This document shows, piece after piece, positions 1-14,600 of a DNA stretch of 64,000 nucleotides. The notes under the pieces are model-generated. The model ran no database searches, was not told the origin of the DNA, and worked only from the letters and a program-made list of their open reading frames with translations. Source of the DNA: Drosophila pseudoobscura (Eukaryota > Arthropoda > Insecta > Diptera > Drosophilidae); contig NC_046683.1 of assembly GCF_009870125.1 (NCBI RefSeq), positions 56,745,869-56,809,868 of the forward strand. Reading direction: 5' to 3'. A program made the translations under genes and the position numbers. Position 1 is the stretch's first letter; every line of letters starts with the position of its first letter.

Positions 1-479
1 TTTGCGAAAATCGTGAAAAAATGGATGTCCTTTTTTCCGATTGCAATCGATTGGCAGGACTCGCCTAGTCACGAAAAGACATACCGCACCCCGATCGGCT
101 GCCGTATTGCAGAGATATAGCGTGCAGAAGAAACCTGTATTCTAGGGATATGCAATACCAACTCCTATGAGGGCTATATCTCAGGCAAATCGGGCCAGAT
201 CGGTGAGAGACCAGCTCTCCCAGGATCGGGAGGATCCGGACTTTCGAACCGCATCAGAATTTCGACTTTGAAAATGAGGCCGATTTTTTGAAAATTTAAT
301 GATGTAACCATCATGATTTTTTGCGAAAATCGTGAAAAAATGGATGTCCTTTTTTCCGATTGCAATCGATTGGCAGGACTCGCCCGATCGTGAAAAGACA
401 TACCGCACCCCGATCGGCTGCCGTATTGCAGAGATATAGCGTGCAGAAGAAACCTGTATTCTAGGGATATGCAATACCA

Positions 480-2358
480 ACTCCTAGGAGGGCTATATCT
501 CAGGCAAATAGGGCCAGATCAGTGAAAGACCTACTCTCCCAGGATCGGGAGGATCCAGATTTTCGAACAGCATCAGAATTTCGACTTTGAAAATGAGGCC
601 GATTTTTTGAAAATTTAATGATGTAACCATCATGATTTTTTGCGAAAATCGTGAAAAAAATGGATGTCCTTTTTTCCGATTGCAATCGATTGGCAGGACT
701 CGCCCGATCGTGAAAACACATACCGCACCCCGATCGGCTGCCGTATTGCAGAGATATAGCGTGCAGAAGAAACCTGTATTCTAGGGATATGCAATACCAA
801 CTCCTAGGAGGGCTATATCTCAGGCAAATCGGGCCAGATCAGTGAAAGACCTACTCTCCCAGGATCGGGAGGATCCAGATTTTCGAACAGCATCAGAATT
901 TCGACTTTGAAAATGAGGCCGATTTTTTGAAAGTTTAATGATGTAACCATCATGATTTTTTGCGAAAATCGTGAAAAAATGGATGTCCTTTTTTCCGATT
1001 GCAATCGATTGGCAGGACTCGCCCGATCGTGAAAAGACATACCGCACCCCGATCGGCTGCCGTATTGCAGAGATATAGCGTGCAGAAGAAACCTGTATTC
1101 TAGGGATATACAATACCAACTCCTAGGAGGGCTATATCTCAGGCAAATAGGGCCAGATCGGTGAGAGACCAACTCTCCCAGGATCGGGAGGATCCAGCCT
1201 GTCGTTCGGCATCAGAATCTCGACTTTGAAAATGAGGCCGATTTTTTGAAAATTTAATGATGTAACCATCATGATTTTTTGCGAAAATCGTGAAAAAATG
1301 GATGTCCTTTTTTTCCGATTGCAATCGATTGGCAGGACTCGCCTAGTCACGAAAAGACATACCGCATCCCGATCGGCTGCCGTATTGCAGAGATATAGCG
1401 TGCAAAAGAAACCTGTATTCTAGGGATATGCAATACCAACTCCTAGGAGGGCTATATCTCAGGCAAATAGGGCCAGATCGGTGAGAGACCAACTCTCCCA
1501 GGATCGGGAGGATCCAGCCTGTCGTTCGGCATCAGAATCTCGACTTTGAAAATGAGGCCGATTTTTTGAAAATTTAATGATGTAACCATCATGATTTTTT
1601 GCGAAAATCGTGAAAAAATGGATGTCCTTTTTTCCGATTGCAATCGATTGGCAGGACTCGCCCGATCGTGAAAAGACATACCGCACCCCGATCGGCTGCC
1701 GTATTGCAGAGATATAGCGTGCAGAAGAAACCTGTATTCTAGGGATATGCAATACCAACTCCTAGGAGGGCTATATCTCAGGCAAATAGGGCCAGATCAG
1801 TGAAAGACCTACTCTCCCAGGATCGGGAGGATCCAGATTTTCGAACAGCATCAGAATTTCGACTTTGAAAATGAGGCCGATTTTTTGAAAATTTAATGAT
1901 GTAACCATCATGATTTTTTGCGAAAATCGTGAAAAAAATGGATGTCCTTTTTTCCGATTGCAATCGATTGGCAGGACTCGCCCGATCGTGAAAACACATA
2001 CCGCACCCCGATCGGCTGCCGTATTGCAGAGATATAGCGTGCAGAAGAAACCTGTATTCTAGGGATATGCAATACCAACTCCTAGGAGGGCTATATCTCA
2101 GGCAAATCGGGCCAGATCAGTGAAAGACCTACTCTCCCAGGATCGGGAGGATCCAGATTTTCGAACAGCATCAGAATTTCGACTTTGAAAATGAGGCCGA
2201 TTTTTTGAAAGTTTAATGATGTAACCATCATGATTTTTTGCGAAAATCGTGAAAAAATGGATGTCCTTTTTTCCGATTGCAATCGATTGGCAGGACTCGC
2301 CCGATCGTGAAAAGACATACCGCACCCCGATCGGCTGCCGTATTGCAGAGATATAGCG
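480..2358. repeat. Short higher-order duplication inside the array (offset 1,278 bp)
   Basis: About two monomers near 480-1,080 are repeated near 1,758-2,358. Both copies carry the same rare markers: an extra A in the GTGAAAAAAATGG run, and AAAACACATACC where most monomers have AAAAGACATACC. The AAAACACA marker lies at about 713 and 1,991, exactly 1,278 bp apart. The flanking monomers differ in type, so this is a local copy of a small block within the array. Confidence 0.7.
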
Positions 2359-5300
2359 TGCAGAAGAAACCTGTATTCTAGGGATATGCAATACCAACTC
2401 CTAGGAGGGCTATATCTCAGGCAAATCGGGCCAGATCAGTGAAAGACCTACTCTCCCAGGATCGGGAGGATCCAGATTTTCGAACAGCATCAGAATTTCG
2501 ACTTTGAAAATGAGGCCGATTTTTTGAAAGTTTAATGATGTAACCATCATGATTTTTTGCGAAAATCGTGAAAAAATGGATGTCCTTTTTTCCGATTGCA
2601 ATCGATTGGCAGGACTCGCCTAGTCACGAAAAGACATACCGCATCCCGATCGGCTGCCGTATTGCAGAGATATAGCGTGCAGAAGAAACCTGTATTCTAG
2701 GGATATGCAATACCAACTCCTAGGAGGGCTATATCTCAGGCAAATAGGGCCAGATCGGTGAGAGACCAGCTCTCCCAGGATCGGGAGGATCCAGACTTTC
2801 GAACCGCATCAGAATTTCGACTTTGAAAATGAGGCCGATTTTTTGAAAATTTAATGATGTAACCATCATGATTTTTTGCGAAAATCGTGAAAAAATGGAT
2901 GTCCTTTTTTCCGATTGCAATCGATTGGCAGGACTCGCCTAGTCACGAAAAGACATACCGCATCCCGATCGGCTGCCGTATTGCAGAGATATAGCGTGCA
3001 GAAGAAACCTGTATTCTAGGGATATGCAATACCAGCTCCTAGGAGGGCTATATCTCAGGCAAATAGGGCCAGATCGGTGAGAGACCAACTCTCCCAGGAT
3101 CGGGAGGATCCAGCCTGTCGTTTGGCATCAGAATCTCGACTTTGAAAATGAGGCCGATTTTTTGAAAATTTAATGATGTAACCATCATGATTTTTTGCGA
3201 AAATCGTGAAAAAATGGATGTCCTTTTTTCCGATTGCAATCGATTGGCAGGACTCGCCTGGTCACGAAAAGACATACCGCACCCCGATCGGCTGCCGTAT
3301 TGCAGAGATATAGCGTGCAGAAGAAACCTGTATTCTAGGGATATGCAATACCAACTCCTAGGAGGGCTATATCTCAGGCAAATCGGGCCAGATCGGTGAG
3401 AGACCAGCTCTCCCAGGATCGGGAGGATCCAGACTTTCGAACCGCATCAGAATTTCGACTTTGAAAATGAGGCCGATTTTTTGAAAATTTAATGATGTAA
3501 CCATCATGATTTTTTGCGAAAATCGTGAAAAAATGGATGTCCTTTTTTCCGATTGCAATCGATTGGCAGGACTCGCCCGATCGTGAAAAGACATACCGCA
3601 CCCCGATCGGCTGCCGTATTGCAGAGATATAGCGTGCAGAAGAAACCTGTATTCTAGGGATATGCAATACCAACTCCTAGGAGGGCTATATCTCAGGCAA
3701 ATAGGGCCAGATCGGTGAGAGACCAACTCTCCCAGGATCGGGAGGATCCAGCCTGTCGTTCGGCATCAGAATCTCGACTTTGAAAATGAGGCCGATTTTT
3801 TGAAAATTTAATGATGTAACCATCATGATTTTTTGCGAAAATCGTGAAAAAATGGATGTCCTTTTTTCCGATTGCAATCGATTGGCAGGACTCGCCTGGT
3901 CACGAAAAGACATACCGCATCCCGATCGGCTGCCGTATTGCAGAGATATAGCGTGCAGAAGAAACCTGTATTCTAGGGATATGCAATACCAGCTCCTAGG
4001 AGGGCTATATCTCAGGCAAATAGGGCCAGATCGGTGAGAGACCAACTCTCCCAGGATCGGGAGGATCCAGCCTGTCGTTCGGCATCAGAATCTCGACTTT
4101 GAAAATGAGGCCGATTTTTTGAAAATTTAATGATGTAACCATCATGATTTTTTGCGAAAATCGTGAAAAAATGGATGTCCTTTTTTCCGATTGCAATCGA
4201 TTGGCAGGACTCGCCTGGTCACGAAAAGACATACCGCACCCCGATCGGCTGCCGTATTGCAGAGATATAGCGTGCAGAAGAAACCTGTATTCTAGGGATA
4301 TGCAATACCAACTCCTAGGAGGGCTATATCTCAGGCAAATCGGGCCAGATCGGTGAGAGACCAGCTCTCCCAGGATCGGGAGGATCCAGACTTTCGAACC
4401 GCATCAGAATTTCGACTTTGAAAATGAGGCCGATTTTTTGAAAATTTAATGATGTAACCATCATGATTTTTTGCGAAAATCGTGAAAAAATGGATGTCCT
4501 TTTTTCCGATTGCAATCGATTGGCAGGACTCGCCTAGTCACGAAAAGACATACCGCACCCCGATCGGCTGCCGTATTGCAGAGATATAGCGTGCAGAAGA
4601 AACCTGTATTCTAGGGATATGCAATACCAACTCCTAGGAGGGCTATATCTCAGGCAAATAGGGCCAGATCGGTGAAAGACCTACTCTCCCAGGATCGGGA
4701 GGATCCAGACTTTCGAACCGCATCAGAATTTCGACTTTGAAAATGAGGCCGATTTTTTGAAAATTTAATGATGTAACCATCATGATTTTTTGCGAAAATC
4801 GTGAAAAAATGGATGTCCTTTTTTCCGATTGCAATCGATTGGCAGGACTCGCCTAGTCACGAAAAGACATACCGCATCCCGATCGGCTGCCGTATTGCAG
4901 AGATATAGCGTGCAGAAGAAACCTGTATTCTAGGGATATGCAATACCAACTCCTAGGAGGGCTATATCTCAGGCAAATAGGGCCAGATCGGTGAAAGACC
5001 TACTCTCCCAGGATCGGGAGGATCCAGACTTTCGAACCGCATCAGAATTTCGACTTTGAAAATGAGGCCGATTTTTTGAAAATTTAATGATGTAACCATC
5101 ATGATTTTTTGCGAAAATCGTGAAAAAATGGATGTCCTTTTTTCCGATTGCAATCGATTGGCAGGACTCGCCCGATCGTGAAAAGACATACCGCATCCTG
5201 ATCGGCTGCCGTATTGCAGAGATATAGCGTGCAGAAGAAACCTGTATTCTAGGGATATGCAATACCAACTCCTAGGAGGGCTATATCTCAGGCAAATAGG

Positions 5301-5470
5301 GCCAGATCGGTGAGAGACCAACTCTCCCAGGATCGGGAGGATCCAGCCTGTCGTTCGGCATCAGAATCTCGACTTTGAAAATGAGGCCGATTTTTTGAAA
5401 ATTTAATGATGTAACCATCATGATTTTTTGCGAAAATCGTGAAAAAATGGATGTCCTTTTTTCCGATTGC

Positions 5471-5640
5471 AGTCAATTGGCAGGACTCGCCCCATCATGA
5501 AAAGACATGCCGCGCCCCGATCGGCGCCCATATTGCAGAGATATAGCGTGTAGAAGAAACCTGTATTCTAGGGATATGCAAAACCAACTCCTAGGAGAGC
5601 TATATCTCAGACAAATAGGGCCAGTTCGGTGAGAGACCAA
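5471..5640. repeat. Strongly diverged monomer inside the array
   Basis: This stretch keeps monomer order and length but has many private changes: GCAGTCAATTGG instead of GCAATCGATTGG, CCCATCATGAAAAG, CATGCCGCGCCCC, GGCGCCCATATTG, GCGTGTAGAAG, ATATGCAAAACC and GAGAGCTATATC. Several changes are otherwise seen only at the right edge of the array (GCAGTCAATTGG at 37.05, 37.37 and 37.69 kb; GTGTAGAAG at 37.77 kb). It resembles an old edge-type monomer stranded inside the array. The next few monomers (5.7-7.0 kb) share TTTTTGGAAAATT or TTTTTGGCAAATT in place of TTTTTTGAAAATT. Confidence 0.8.
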
Positions 5641-7279
5641 CTCTCCCAGGATCGGGAGGATCCAGCCTGTCGTTCGGCATCAAAATCTCGACTTTGAAAA
5701 TGAGGCCGATTTTTGGCAAATTTAATGATGTAACCATCATGATTTTTTGCGAAAATCGTGAAAAAATGGATGTCCTTTTTTCCGATTGCAATCGATTGGC
5801 AGGACTCGCCCGATCGTGAAAAGACATACCGCACCCCGATCGGCTGCCGTATTGCAGAGATATAGCGTGCAGAAGAAACCTGTATTCTAGGGATATACAA
5901 TACCAACTCCTAGGAGGGCTATATCTCAGGCAAATAGGGCCAGATCGGTGAGAGACCAACTCTCCCAGGATCGGGAGGATCCAGCCTGTCGTTCGGCATC
6001 AGAATCTCGACTTTGAAAATGAGGCCGATTTTTGGAAAATTTAATGATGTAACCATCATGATTTTTTGCGAAAATCGTGAAAAAATGGATGTCCTTTTTT
6101 CCGATTGCAATCGATTGGCAGGACTCGCCTAGTCACGAAAAGACATACCGCATCCCGATCGGCTGCCGTATTGCAGAGATATAGCGTGCAGAAGAAACCT
6201 GTATTCTAGGGATATGCAATACCAACTCCTAGGAGGGCTATATCTCAGGCAAATAGGGCCAGATCGGTGAGAGATCAACTCTCCCAGGATCGGGAGGATC
6301 CAGCCTGTCGTTCGGCATCAGAATCTCGACTTTGAAAATGAGGCCGATTTTTGGAAAATTTAATGATGTAACCATCATGATTTTTTGCGAAAATCGTGAA
6401 AAAATGGATGTCCTTTTTTCCGATTGCAATCGATTGGCAGGACTCGCCCGATCGTGAAAAGACATACCGCATCCCGATCGGCTGCCGTATTGCAGAGATA
6501 TAGCGTGCAGAAGAAACCTGTATTCTAGGGATATGCAATACCAACTCCTAGGAGGGCTATATCTCAGGCAAATAGGGCCAGATCGGTGAAAGACCTACTC
6601 TCCCAGGATCGGGAGGATCCAGACTTTCGAACCGCATCAGAATTTCGACTTTGAAAATGAGGCCGATTTTTGGAAAATTTAATGATGTAACCATCATGAT
6701 TTTTTGCGAAAATCGTGAAAAAATGGATGTCCTTTTTTCCGATTGCAATCGATTGGCAGGACTCGCCTAGTCACGAAAAGACATACCGCATCCCGATCGG
6801 CTGCCGTATTGCAGAGATATAGCGTGCAGAAGAAACCTGTATTCTAGGGATATGCAATACCAACTCCTAGGAGGGCTATATCTCAGGCAAATAGGGCCAG
6901 ATCGGTGAGAGATCAACTCTCCCAGGATCGGGAGGATCCAGCCTGTCGTTCGGCATCAGAATCTCGACTTTGAAAATGAGGCCGATTTTTGGAAAATTTA
7001 ATGATGTAACCATCATGATTTTTTGCGAAAATCGTGAAAAAATGGATGTCCTTTTTTCCGATTGCAATCGATTGGCAGGACTCGCCTGGTCACGAAAAGA
7101 CATACCGCACCCCGATCGGCTGCCGTATTGCAGAGATATAGCGTGCAGAAGAAACCTGTATTCTAGGGATATGCAATACCAACTCCTAGGAGGGCTATAT
7201 CTCAGGCAAATCGGGCCAGATCGGTGAGAGACCAGCTCTCCCAGGATCGGGAGGATCCAGCCTGTCGTTCGGCATCAGA

Positions 7280-10200
7280 ATTTCGACTTTGAAAATGAGG
7301 CCGATTTTTTGAAAATTTAATGATGTAACCATCATGATTTTTTGCGAAAATCGTGAAAAAATGGATGTCCTTTTTTCCGATTGCAATCGATTGGCAGGAC
7401 TCGCCTAGTCACGAAAAGACATACCGCATCCCGATCGGCTGCCGTATTGCAGAGATATAGCGTGCAGAAGAAACCTGTATTCTAGGGATATGCAATACCA
7501 ACTCCTAGGAGGGCTATATCTCAGGCAAATCGGGCCAGATCGGTGAGAGACCAGCTCTCCCAGGATCGGGAGGATCCAGACTTTCGAACCGCATCAGAAT
7601 TTCGACTTTGAAAATGAGGCCGATTTTTTGAAAATTTAATGATGTAACCATCATGATTTTTTGCGAAAATCGTGAAAAAATGGATGTCCTTTTTTCCGAT
7701 TGCAATCGATTGGCAGGACTCGCCTGGTCACGAAAAGACATACCGCATCCCGATCGGCTGCCGTATTGCAGAGATATAGCGTGCAGAAGAAACCTGTATT
7801 CTAGGGATATGCAATACCAACTCCTAGGAGGGCTATATCTCAGGCAAATAGGGCCAGATCGGTGAAAGACCTACTCTCCCAGGATCGGGAGGATCCAGAC
7901 TTTCGAACCGCATCAGAATTTCGACTTTGAAACTGAGGCCGATTTTTTGAAAATTTAATGATGTAACCATCATGATTTTTTGCGAAAATCGTGAAAAAAT
8001 GGATGTCCTTTTTTCCGATTGCAATCGATTGGCAGGACTCGCCCGATCGTGAAAAGACATACCGCATCCCGATCGGCTGCCGTATTGCAGAGATATAGCG
8101 TGCAGAAGAAACCTGTATTCTAGGGATATGCAATACCAACTCCTAGGAGGGCTATATCTCAGGCAAATAGGGCCAGATCGGTGAGAGACCAACTCTCCCA
8201 GGATCGGGAGGATCCAGCCTGTCGTTCGGCATCAGAATCTCGACTTTGAAAATGAGGCCGATTTTTTGAAAATTTAATGATGTAACCATCATGATTTTTT
8301 GCGAAAATCGTGAAAAAATGGATGTCCTTTTTTCCGATTGCAATCGATTGGCAGGACTCGCCTAGTCACGAAAAGACATACCGCATCCCGATCGGCTGCC
8401 GTATTGCAGAGATATAGCGTGCAGAAGAAACCTGTATTCTAGGGATATGCAATACCAACTCCTAGGAGGGCTATATCTCAGGCAAATAGGGCCAGATCGG
8501 TGAGAGACCAACTCTCCCAGGATCGGGAGGATCCAGCCTGTCGTTCGGCATCAGAATCTCGACTTTGAAAATGAGGCCGATTTTTTGAAAATTTAATGAT
8601 GTAACCATCATGATTTTTTGCGAAAATCGTGAAAAAATGGATGTCCTTTTTTCCGATTGCAATCGATTGGCAGGACTCGCCTGGTCACGAAAAGACATAC
8701 CGCACCCCGATCGGCTGCCGTATTGCAGAGATATAGCGTGCAGAAGAAACCTGTATTCTAGGGATATGCAATACCAACTCCTAGGAGGGCTATATCTCAA
8801 GCAAATCGGGCCAGATCGGTGAGAGACCAGCTCTCCCAGGATCGGGAGGATCCAGACTTTCAAACCGCATCAGAATTTCGACTTTGAAAATGAGGCCGAT
8901 TTTTTGAAAATTTAATGATGTAACCATCATGATTTTTTGCGAAAATCGTGAAAAAATGGATGTCCTTTTTTCCGATTGCAATCGATTGGCAGGACTCGCC
9001 CGATCGTGAAAAGACATACCGTGCAGAAGAAACCTGTATTCTAGGGATATACAATACCAACTCCTAGGAGGGCTATATCTCAGGCAAATAGGGCCAGATC
9101 GGTGAGAGACCAACTCTCCCAGGATCGGGAGGATCCAGCCTGTCGTTCGGCATCAGAATCTCGACTTTGAAAATGAGGCCGATTTTTTGAAAATTTAATG
9201 ATGTAACCATCATGATTTTTTGCGAAAATCGTGAAAAAATGGATGTCCTTTTTTCCGATTGCAATCGATTGGCAGGACTCGCCTGGTCACGAAAAGACAT
9301 ACCGCACCCCGATCGGCTGCCGTATTGCAGAGATATAGCGTGCAGAAGAAACCTGTATTCTAGGGATATGCAATACCAACTCCTAGGAGGGCTATATCTC
9401 AGGCAAATCGGGCCAGATCGGTGAGAGACCAGCTCTCCCAGGATCGGGAGGATCCAGACTTTCGAACCGCATCAGAATTTCGACTTTGAAAATGAGGCCG
9501 ATTTTTTGAAAATTTAATGATGTAACCATCATGATTTTTTGCGAAAATCGTGAAAAAATGGATGTCCTTTTTTCCGATTGCAATCGATTGGCAGGACTCG
9601 CCCGATCGTGAAAAGACATACCGCACCCCGATCGGCTGCCGTATTGCAGAGATATAGCGTGCAGAAGAAACCTGTATTCTAGGGATATACAATACCAACT
9701 CCTAGGAGGGCTATATCTCAGGCAAATAGGGCCAGATCGGTGAGAGACCAGCTCTCCCAGGATCGGGAGGATCCAGACTTTCGAACCGCATCAGAATTTC
9801 GACTTTGAAAATGAGGCCGATTTTTTGAAAATTTAATGATGTAACCATCATGATTTTTTGCGAAAATCGTGAAAAAATGGATGTCCTTTTTTCCGATTGC
9901 AATCAATTGGCAGGACTCGCCCGATCGTGAAAACACATACCGCACCCCGATCGGCTGCCGTATTGCAGAGATATAGCGTGCAGAAGAAACCTGTATTCTA
10001 GGGATATGCAATACCAACTCCTAGGAGGGCTATATCTCAGGCAAATAGGGCCAGATCGGTGAGAGACCAACTCTCCCAGGATCGGGAGGATCCAGCCTGT
10101 CGTTCGGCATCAGAATCTCGACTTTGAAAATGAGGCCGATTTTTTGAAAATTTAATGATGTAACCATCATGATTTTTTGCGAAAATCGTGAAAAAATGGA

Positions 10201-11180
10201 TGTCCTTTTTTCCGATTGCAATCGATTGGCAGGACTCGCCTGGTTACGAAAAGACATACCGCATCCCGATCGGCTGCCGTATTGCAGAGAAACCTGTATT
10301 CTAGGGATATGCAATACCAACTTCTAGGAGGGCTATATCTCAGGCAAATAGGGCCAGATCGGTGAGAGACCAACTCTCCCAGGATCGGGAGGATCCAGCC
10401 TGTCGTTCGGCATCAGAATCTCGACTTTGAAAATGAGGCCGATTTTTTGAAAATTTAATGATGTAACCATCATGATTTTTTGCGAAAATCGTGAAAAAAT
10501 GGATGTCCTTTTTTCCGATTGCAATCGATTGGCAGGACTCGCCTGGTTACGAAAAGACATACCGCATCCCGATCGGCTGCCGTATTGCAGAGATATAGCG
10601 TGCAGAAGAAACCTGTATTCTAGGGATATGCAATACCAACTCCTAGGAGGGCTATATCTCAGGCAAATAGGGCCAGATCGGTGAGAGACCAACTCTCCCA
10701 GGATCGGGAGGATCCAGCCTGTCGTTCGGCATCAGAATCTCGACTTTGAAAATGAGGCCGATTTTTTGAAAATTTAATGATGTAACCATCATGATTTTTT
10801 GCGAAAATCGTGAAAAAATGGATGTCCTTTTTTCCGATTGCAATCGATTGGCAGGACTCGCCTAGTCACGAAAAGACATACCGCATCCCGATCGGCTGCC
10901 GTATTGCAGAGATATAGCGTGCAGAAGAAACCTGTATTCTAGGGATATGCAATACCAACTCCTAGGAGGGCTATATCTCAGGCAAATAGGGCCAGATCGG
11001 TGAGAGATCAACTCTCCCAGGATCGGGAGGATCCAGATTTTCGAACAGCATCAGAATTTCGACTTTGAAAATGAGGCCGATTTTTTGAAAATTTAATGAT
11101 GTAACCATCATGATTTTTTGCGAAAATCGTGAAAAAATGGATGTCCTTTTTTCCGATTGCAATCGATTGGCAGGACTCGC
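7280..11180. repeat. Higher-order repeat block, copy 1 (~3.9 kb)
   Basis: The ordered series of monomer variants here, including one 36-bp-deleted monomer (about 9,017) and a 16-bp-deleted monomer (about 10,290), reappears at a constant offset of 4,398 bp in 11,678-15,578. The left limit is where the GCCTGTCG/GATTTTCG diagnostic sites start to agree. The right limit is where CCTGGTTACG (here) and CCTGGTCACG (copy 2) part. One visible difference between the copies is C at 8,811 against A at 13,209. Confidence 0.85.
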
Positions 11181-11677
11181 CTGGTTACGAAAAGACATAC
11201 CGCATCCCGATCGGCTGCCGTATTGCAGAGAAACCTGTATTCTAGGGATATGCAATACCAACTTCTAGGAGGGCTATATCTCAGGCAAATAGGGCCAGAT
11301 CGGTGAAAGACCTACTCTCCCAGGATCGGGAGGATCCAGACTTTCGAACCGCATCAGAATTTCGACTTTGAAACTGAGGCCGATTTTTTGAAAATTTAAT
11401 GATGTAACCATCATGATTTTTTGCGAAAATCGTGAAAAAATGGATGTCCTTTTTTCCGATTGCAATCGATTGGCAGGACTCGCCTAGTCACGAAAAGACA
11501 TACCGCATCCCGATCGGCTGCCGTATTGCAGAGATATAGCGTGCAGAAGAAACCTGTATTCTAGGGATATGCAATACCAACTCCTAGGAGGGCTATATCT
11601 CAGGCAAATAGGGCCAGATCGGTGAGAGATCAACTCTCCCAGGATCGGGAGGATCCAGATTTTCGAACAGCATCAGA

Positions 11678-14600
11678 ATTTCGACTTTGAAAATGAGGCC
11701 GATTTTTTGAAAATTTAATGATGTAACCATCATGATTTTTTGCGAAAATCGTGAAAAAATGGATGTCCTTTTTTCCGATTGCAATCGATTGGCAGGACTC
11801 GCCTAGTCACGAAAAGACATACCGCATCCCGATCGGCTGCCGTATTGCAGAGATATAGCGTGCAGAAGAAACCTGTATTCTAGGGATATGCAATACCAAC
11901 TCCTAGGAGGGCTATATCTCAGGCAAATCGGGCCAGATCGGTGAGAGACCAGCTCTCCCAGGATCGGGAGGATCCAGACTTTCGAACCGCATCAGAATTT
12001 CGACTTTGAAAATGAGGCCGATTTTTTGAAAATTTAATGATGTAACCATCATGATTTTTTGCGAAAATCGTGAAAAAATGGATGTCCTTTTTTCCGATTG
12101 CAATCGATTGGCAGGACTCGCCTGGTCACGAAAAGACATACCGCATCCCGATCGGCTGCCGTATTGCAGAGATATAGCGTGCAGAAGAAACCTGTATTCT
12201 AGGGATATGCAATACCAACTCCTAGGAGGGCTATATCTCAGGCAAATAGGGCCAGATCGGTGAAAGACCTACTCTCCCAGGATCGGGAGGATCCAGACTT
12301 TCGAACCGCATCAGAATTTCGACTTTGAAACTGAGGCCGATTTTTTGAAAATTTAATGATGTAACCATCATGATTTTTTGCGAAAATCGTGAAAAAATGG
12401 ATGTCCTTTTTTCCGATTGCAATCGATTGGCAGGACTCGCCCGATCGTGAAAAGACATACCGCATCCCGATCGGCTGCCGTATTGCAGAGATATAGCGTG
12501 CAGAAGAAACCTGTATTCTAGGGATATGCAATACCAACTCCTAGGAGGGCTATATCTCAGGCAAATAGGGCCAGATCGGTGAGAGACCAACTCTCCCAGG
12601 ATCGGGAGGATCCAGCCTGTCGTTCGGCATCAGAATCTCGACTTTGAAAATGAGGCCGATTTTTTGAAAATTTAATGATGTAACCATCATGATTTTTTGC
12701 GAAAATCGTGAAAAAATGGATGTCCTTTTTTCCGATTGCAATCGATTGGCAGGACTCGCCTAGTCACGAAAAGACATACCGCATCCCGATCGGCTGCCGT
12801 ATTGCAGAGATATAGCGTGCAGAAGAAACCTGTATTCTAGGGATATGCAATACCAACTCCTAGGAGGGCTATATCTCAGGCAAATAGGGCCAGATCGGTG
12901 AGAGACCAACTCTCCCAGGATCGGGAGGATCCAGCCTGTCGTTCGGCATCAGAATCTCGACTTTGAAAATGAGGCCGATTTTTTGAAAATTTAATGATGT
13001 AACCATCATGATTTTTTGCGAAAATCGTGAAAAAATGGATGTCCTTTTTTCCGATTGCAATCGATTGGCAGGACTCGCCTGGTCACGAAAAGACATACCG
13101 CACCCCGATCGGCTGCCGTATTGCAGAGATATAGCGTGCAGAAGAAACCTGTATTCTAGGGATATGCAATACCAACTCCTAGGAGGGCTATATCTCAAGC
13201 AAATCGGGACAGATCGGTGAGAGACCAGCTCTCCCAGGATCGGGAGGATCCAGACTTTCAAACCGCATCAGAATTTCGACTTTGAAAATGAGGCCGATTT
13301 TTTGAAAATTTAATGATGTAACCATCATGATTTTTTGCGAAAATCGTGAAAAAATGGATGTCCTTTTTTCCGATTGCAATCGATTGGCAGGACTCGCCCG
13401 ATCGTGAAAAGACATACCGTGCAGAAGAAACCTGTATTCTAGGGATATACAATACCAACTCCTAGGAGGGCTATATCTCAGGCAAATAGGGCCAGATCGG
13501 TGAGAGACCAACTCTCCCAGGATCGGGAGGATCCAGCCTGTCGTTCGGCATCAGAATCTCGACTTTGAAAATGAGGCCGATTTTTTGAAAATTTAATGAT
13601 GTAACCATCATGATTTTTTGCGAAAATCGTGAAAAAATGGATGTCCTTTTTTCCGATTGCAATCGATTGGCAGGACTCGCCTGGTCACGAAAAGACATAC
13701 CGCACCCCGATCGGCTGCCGTATTGCAGAGATATAGCGTGCAGAAGAAACCTGTATTCTAGGGATATGCAATACCAACTCCTAGGAGGGCTATATCTCAG
13801 GCAAATCGGGCCAGATCGGTGAGAGACCAGCTCTCCCAGGATCGGGAGGATCCAGACTTTCGAACCGCATCAGAATTTCGACTTTGAAAATGAGGCCGAT
13901 TTTTTGAAAATTTAATGATGTAACCATCATGATTTTTTGCGAAAATCGTGAAAAAATGGATGTCCTTTTTTCCGATTGCAATCGATTGGCAGGACTCGCC
14001 CGATCGTGAAAAGACATACCGCACCCCGATCGGCTGCCGTATTGCAGAGATATAGCGTGCAGAAGAAACCTGTATTCTAGGGATATACAATACCAACTCC
14101 TAGGAGGGCTATATCTCAGGCAAATAGGGCCAGATCGGTGAGAGACCAGCTCTCCCAGGATCGGGAGGATCCAGACTTTCGAACCGCATCAGAATTTCGA
14201 CTTTGAAAATGAGGCCGATTTTTTGAAAATTTAATGATGTAACCATCATGATTTTTTGCGAAAATCGTGAAAAAATGGATGTCCTTTTTTCCGATTGCAA
14301 TCAATTGGCAGGACTCGCCCGATCGTGAAAACACATACCGCACCCCGATCGGCTGCCGTATTGCAGAGATATAGCGTGCAGAAGAAACCTGTATTCTAGG
14401 GATATGCAATACCAACTCCTAGGAGGGCTATATCTCAGGCAAATAGGGCCAGATCGGTGAGAGACCAACTCTCCCAGGATCGGGAGGATCCAGCCTGTCG
14501 TTCGGCATCAGAATCTCGACTTTGAAAATGAGGCCGATTTTTTGAAAATTTAATGATGTAACCATCATGATTTTTTGCGAAAATCGTGAAAAAATGGATG

